Part shown: positions 8,660-12,082 of the stretch, one piece after another
Position numbering within the stretch: the first letter of the stretch is position 1
How the letters are laid out: each line of letters starts with the position of its first letter
Translations under genes and position numbers: made by a program
Source: Phoronis ovalis
Taxonomy: Eukaryota; Phoronida; Phoronidae
DNA: 12,082 bases
Reading direction: 5' to 3'
NCBI GenBank assembly: GCA_028565635.1
Contig: JAOXYB010047935.1
Coordinates: forward strand, 1-12,082
Notes under the pieces: generated by a model
Database searches by the model: none
What the model was told of the DNA's origin: nothing
Seen by the model: the letters and a program-made list of their open reading frames with translations, nothing else

Positions 8660-9109
8660 TATTACTCTGAGAAATGAACAAAGATCGCGCATGACGACAA
8701 TATGAGGATGAATGTTACATGAAATGGGACACTGACATTATACAACTATGACCAAATTATGAATGATTTTTATTCCAAAATATAAATTTCGACTCGCTTG
8801 ACATTTAAGATGTACTTTTTTTAATGATATATGTTTTAAAATATGTCATTTTTAGTTTTCAAAACTACCTTTCAGAACAGAACGATATTTCAAATAACGT
8901 TTGTGCATGGTGATGTTATTTTTATGTTAAAATCGTCAGTATTAGGAGTGCAAGTTATCAACTATTTAATGAAGTTGTTTATGTATATTTATTGCAAAAA
9001 CATATTAAAAAACAAATTAAATTCTTAATTTTATGCTACGCTTTTATTCTCTTTCACACTTTGTTGATTTTACCTGCGTATTTTACCGCATATATTCCCA
9101 CAATTTACA
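8660..9109. other. AT-rich sequence, nothing recognised
   Basis: No splice-bounded or compositionally distinct segment was seen. The open frame at 8843-9028 is rich in Phe, Ile, Lys and Asn, as expected of random AT-rich DNA. Confidence 0.6.
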
Positions 9110-9930
9110 AGGATATTTATTATAACTTGTTGCTAAATTTTTAATGTGACAACAGTAACTGGTTATCTTTACAGTAGTATTTTCGTACACAATATTTTTG
9201 ATTTTGTTCAAAGAAAATTAGTGTTTACCCTTTAATCCAATGAATTATGAAATTATTGATAATACATATTACTTTCTAAACATTGCCGGCTACGTAATTC
9301 AAATATCTAATTAAAATCCGGGATTAAAATAACAATGACGCTTGTTGCAAATTTTGAATTTTTATGCGACATGTAAAACTATTTTATCCTAAGGCTGTTC
9401 CTCAAAAATTTTCTTCCTTGACGATAATAGCTTTCAGGCAATTATAATACAAATGTAGTTGAATTACGAAATTGTACAGGAAATCTTAAATATATGCCGA
9501 TTATATAATTTGATCAACTTGTTGCTTTATTCTGTGTCATGATAACACTAGTTATTACGGATGTTCCTCCAAACTAGCCGATTTTGTTCTCGCTGGCGAT
9601 ATTAGTTTTAAAGTAATAATTATACAAAGGTAGATTGAATTACGAAATTACTGAAAAGGTATTCATATTTATATAATTTTTAATTTCTAACTGTATGCCG
9701 ATTATGTAATTTTAATGAACTTGTTGCTAATTATGATTTTTTGCGAAACGTCATAAAACTAATAAGGCTTTTCCTCAAACATAGTTTATGATTTTTTCCG
9801 TAGCGATAGTATTTTGACCCAAGAAATATCACAACTGTATTTTAATTACGAAACTTTTGAAAGAAGTATATTACTTTCTAAATATATGCCGATTATGTAA
9901 TTTGAAATGTGACAACATCGATCTAGGTTA
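9110..9930. repeat. Degenerate ~200-bp tandem repeat array, about four units
   Basis: The anchor TGCCG[G/A][C/T]TA recurs at 9284, 9495, 9696 and 9887, spacings of 211, 201 and 191 bp. Within each interval the same order of landmarks returns: [A/G]CTTGTTGC, a CTGTTCCTC/TGTTCCTCC/CTTTTCCTC block, a GCGATA/ACGATA block, and TGAATTACGAAATT-like sequence. A partial unit lacking the anchor lies on the left (about 9110-9283), and a truncated one, ending in TGTGACAAC, on the right. The units are diverged from one another, so the array is old. Confidence 0.75.
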
Positions 9931-10649
9931 ATTTGCATTTTGATTTTTTTAGTAATATTTGGTTCATGTCACAGTGAGAGTGAGACCTTTAACAAACCAA
10001 GCTTTGGCTCACGTAAAGCTGCATTTGAATAAATTATATGGAACAGCAATCATAGGCTACCCCCATAACGCATCTGCTTGTTATCTAATGCAACGGTAGA
10101 TATGTAACGTACTGTACGTACACATACCTGTATGAGAATTATGAATATCTGGCGTTGAGTATTTTTGAATACGTTAGTATACTGTTAATACACTTCTTAT
10201 TTTCTGTAATTATGAACAGGCAGGTTATATTGTCTTTAAAAATTAGCAGAACATTTTTTTAGTACACCATTAACGGTATCAATTTTGTTTAACTAAAATT
10301 TATAAAGTTAGAAATACTAGTAAAGAAATTCAGAACGTTTTAGGAATAAAATATCACGATAATTAAAATTATATCAGAACAAAATGAATCATTTCCAGTC
10401 TTACGCAGGCTATTATTTATGCTCATCATGGCTATCAAACATTATACTTGTTTCCCTTCATTTTCTCTGCTTCACTGTTCATCAGTCTAGACATACACCC
10501 TACAATATAAGAAAGCACTTGGCGGTTGGATATTAATTAATGAATCGCGACCTATAATCACTGATCTGTTATTAAAACAATAAAAAGAACAATAGACATG
10601 GCTAATGCATTGTTGTATCATAAATTACTCTTTGATGTACGCGTGTGTG
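9931..10649. other. Mostly AT-rich spacer with one less AT-rich open patch
   Basis: Positions 9977-10096 are open for 40 codons after the acceptor-like TTCATGTCACAG and are richer in GC than the flanks. They would need a preceding exon leaving one base of a codon, which none of the gene's exons does. TGTACGTACA near 10114 is a short palindrome. Nothing else is recognised. Confidence 0.5.
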
Positions 10650-10815
10650 CGAGGTCCAATAAATGTGCAGCCAATTAGCCGTATCCGGTGGTTACAGCTT
10701 AGTTATATTTTACGTCGGGTTTTACGGCTCGAAATCAACAGCAAAGATTTCATCCACGCGGTTCCAAAGTTCATTAACACTTCTTCCAGATTTCCTAGAA
10801 ACCCTACATCCCTTG
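10650..10815. other. CpG-rich patch with two CCAAT boxes, nature uncertain
   Basis: CCAAT occurs at 10656-10660 and again at 10671-10675, in the same orientation, followed by a run of CpG-containing sequence unlike the surrounding DNA. The + strand is open across it; a phase-0 segment from AG|CCA (10671) to CTT|GTGAAG (10814) would be 48 codons, but the acceptor has no pyrimidine tract. On the minus strand it reads like a paired-CCAAT promoter or the 3' part of a short retroposon (AAAACCCGACGTAAAA near 10710-10725 on the complement). None of these can be settled from the sequence. Confidence 0.3.
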
Positions 10816-11150
10816 TGAAGAATAAGAATTGTAATTTTTGGATAATTATATTATATATTCTGTTGTAATAGAAACGAGATAATCAAATAAATGGTCAAAA
10901 ATGCTTACATGTTTTTATTATACAATGGCGTACTTTATTTGCACTCGAATTCGCAAACATTTGTTTGCAGAAAAATAACACATGGAAAACATGCCAGTGT
11001 TCGTGTAAGTGACGATAAGGTACTTTTGCACATTTCACAGTTGATAAAAATGTTTGCAGCAATTTTAGAAAACATGACAAGCTTCTTTTTGATCGATCTA
11101 AATTGACAAAAATTTATTTTGTATACAACTGCGCGTTCTTTATTTTACAG
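10816..11150. other. AT-rich spacer with overlapping chance open frames
   Basis: Both strands are open for 60-70 codons at 10891-11106, with a hairpin GCAAAC-ATTT-GTTTGC at about 10953-10968. A segment after TTTGTTTGCAG (from 10971) resembles a domain end on paper, but its phase does not fit the gene. Confidence 0.4.
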
Positions 11151-11303
11151 TTCACGGGTTCCTTACGGAAGCAAGACTTAGATCTTCTAATACACAACAA
11201 TTCAAAAGAAAGCCGAATAAAAAACCCAAATACCTCGTATCATGACCCTTTGCCCTACAGTGGTGCATACCTGGCTCACTCAGGTCCAGTTAAAAACGAT
11301 TAA
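11151..11303 (+). CDS. Orphan exon-like open segment ending in TAA
   Basis: After a strong acceptor (GCGTTCTTTATTTTACAG), 50 codons are open in phase 0 and end in TAA. The segment is clearly richer in GC than its surroundings and has balanced codons. The product begins FTGSLRKQDLDLL and ends YSGAYLAHSGPVKND. It is hydrophilic, has no cysteine and is not recognised. Because it starts in phase 0 it could be an alternative last exon of the gene at 3731-8384, joined to exon 3, or to exon 4 if that exon ends early. It could equally be the last exon of an unrelated transcript. No AATAAA follows within about 250 bp; AATATA (near 11370) is a weak substitute. Confidence 0.35.
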   Translation, partial: FTGSLRKQDLDLLIHNNSKESRIKNPNTSYHDPLPYSGAYLAHSGPVKND

Positions 11304-11552
11304 AACTGACAATACGCTTACTTATTATTTTTTCATATCAAAACAGAAAGCAATATATCGATGATAAATTAATATAAAAATGTGGATACTCACTCATATT
11401 ATCATTTGGTTGGGGAGTGTGAAGTGCAAGAGGAGATTTTGCATTGTATACTTTTTCCATTTACAAATGTGGTCTGTCGTTAGAAGTTCAGTTAAAACTG
11501 GACTGTTTTCTTTGTTACGTACTTTAATTTTTTCTAGTAAGTTGCATCGATG

Positions 11553-11895
11553 CCCCCCGGGGGGGGCAGTCAATATGAAAGTGGGTACCCATGTTCCAAC
11601 ATGGTTTTTCAAAAATGCCCCTAACGAAGTAAAATTCCGCAAAAAATACACCCCTAAGGAAGTGAGTTTTCTGAAAAAAAAATACAGCCCTAAGGAAAGT
11701 GAGTTTTGGAAAAAACACCCCTAATGAAGTGTCACACCTCCAAAAAACAACCCCTTTTCGCGATTTTAGCCAAAAAAAGACCCTAAACGGGCCCTAAACG
11801 CGTAACGCGCGCTACGCATCGGCGGTTCGAAAAACATACCCTTTCACGCGAAATTTTGTTGGAACATGCATACCCACTTTCATATTGACTTGCCG
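11553..11895 (-). mobile_element. MITE-like non-autonomous DNA transposon, copy B (inverted relative to A)
   Basis: This is the same element as at 2537-2866, read in the opposite direction. It starts CCCCCCGGGGGGGG then CAGTCAATATGAAAGTGGG, and ends with the complement of ACATGCATACCCACTTTC followed by a degraded tip, TTGACTTGCCG. The four internal units, here CCCCTAA.GAAGT, begin near 11618, 11651, 11687 and 11718. The CpG-rich core lies at about 11790-11830. No clear target-site duplication was found, in keeping with the eroded right tip. It carries no transposase gene. Confidence 0.8.
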
Positions 11896-12082
11896 TTGAA
11901 GTCCCATGCATGAATTTGTTATTACTCTATTAAAAACAAGATTATAAAAAAAGTAGACTGTTAGACTATGATACCTATTACAAAAATTAGATTTATTTTA
12001 CTACTGATAATGGTTAAATGTTGATCTTGGATAGGGTGCCTATTACGCATGGTTAGACATCCATTTTTCAAACCTCCTCAAC
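11896..12082. other. AT-rich end of window, nothing recognised
   Basis: No open frame, repeat or signal of note lies here, apart from an ATTAAA near 11930. Confidence 0.6.

Noticed and set aside
10605-10868. 87-codon + strand frame taken as a gene
   Set aside because: The only unusual part is the CpG-rich patch at 10650-10815, and the ends are AT-rich chance extension. The acceptor-like AG at 10670 has no pyrimidine tract.
10971-11019. Exon-like segment after TTTGTTTGCAG with product KITHGKHASVRVSDDK, resembling the end of a DUF4430 domain, followed by GTACTT
   Set aside because: Its frame needs a preceding exon ending two bases into a codon, but all exons found end in phase 0. The one phase-2 donor-like site in exon 4 would create a stop at the junction.
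11380-11724. 114-codon open frame, with an overlapping minus-strand frame
   Set aside because: The second half lies inside MITE copy B and the first half is AT-rich flank. It is a by-product of the repeat rather than a gene.
1-12082. Search for transposase, reverse transcriptase, tRNA, rRNA, CRISPR repeats and bacterial-type operons
   Set aside because: None was seen. Open frames are short and the only coherent coding signal is the split gene; repeats present are the MITE copies, the ~200-bp array and small simple repeats.

Overview
The window looks like nuclear DNA from an invertebrate animal. It is strongly AT-rich, has no operons or ribosome-binding sites, and carries one gene split into short exons with GT-AG borders and phase-0 introns. 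It also holds short non-autonomous DNA transposons and diverged tandem repeats. A mollusc (bivalve or gastropod) is my best guess, from the style of the repeats and the gene family; the sequence does not prove it.

Layout. Positions 1-200 hold what looks like the end of a GC-rich mobile element. Positions 200-2530 are AT-rich and mostly featureless. A 330-bp element with terminal inverted repeats lies at 2537-2866, flanked by a 7-bp duplication. The gene runs on the + strand from 3731 to about 8384. Downstream is a decayed array of ~200-bp repeats (about 9110-9930). Next come a CpG-rich patch with two CCAAT boxes (10650-10815) and an orphan exon-like open segment (11151-11303). A second copy of the mobile element, in opposite orientation, lies at 11553-11895.

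The gene. Four segments join in one reading frame through phase-0 splice sites: 3731-4108, 4807-4950, 7503-7769 and 8274-8384. Together they give a secreted protein of about 299 residues. It has a signal peptide, an acidic low-complexity region with a Cys-x-Cys, a proline-rich linker, and a C-terminal domain resembling the transcobalamin-like C-terminal (DUF4430) fold. The second exon sits in a frame that the longest local ORF hides, and was found by composition and splice sites. The alpha-barrel of true cobalamin carriers is missing, so cobalamin binding should not be assumed. Exons 1-3 are better supported than the last one.

No transposase, reverse transcriptase, tRNA, rRNA or CRISPR was seen. 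I found no multi-gene system. The points most worth a second look are the divergent secreted gene and the G-run-tipped element family with its internal, in-frame repeat.
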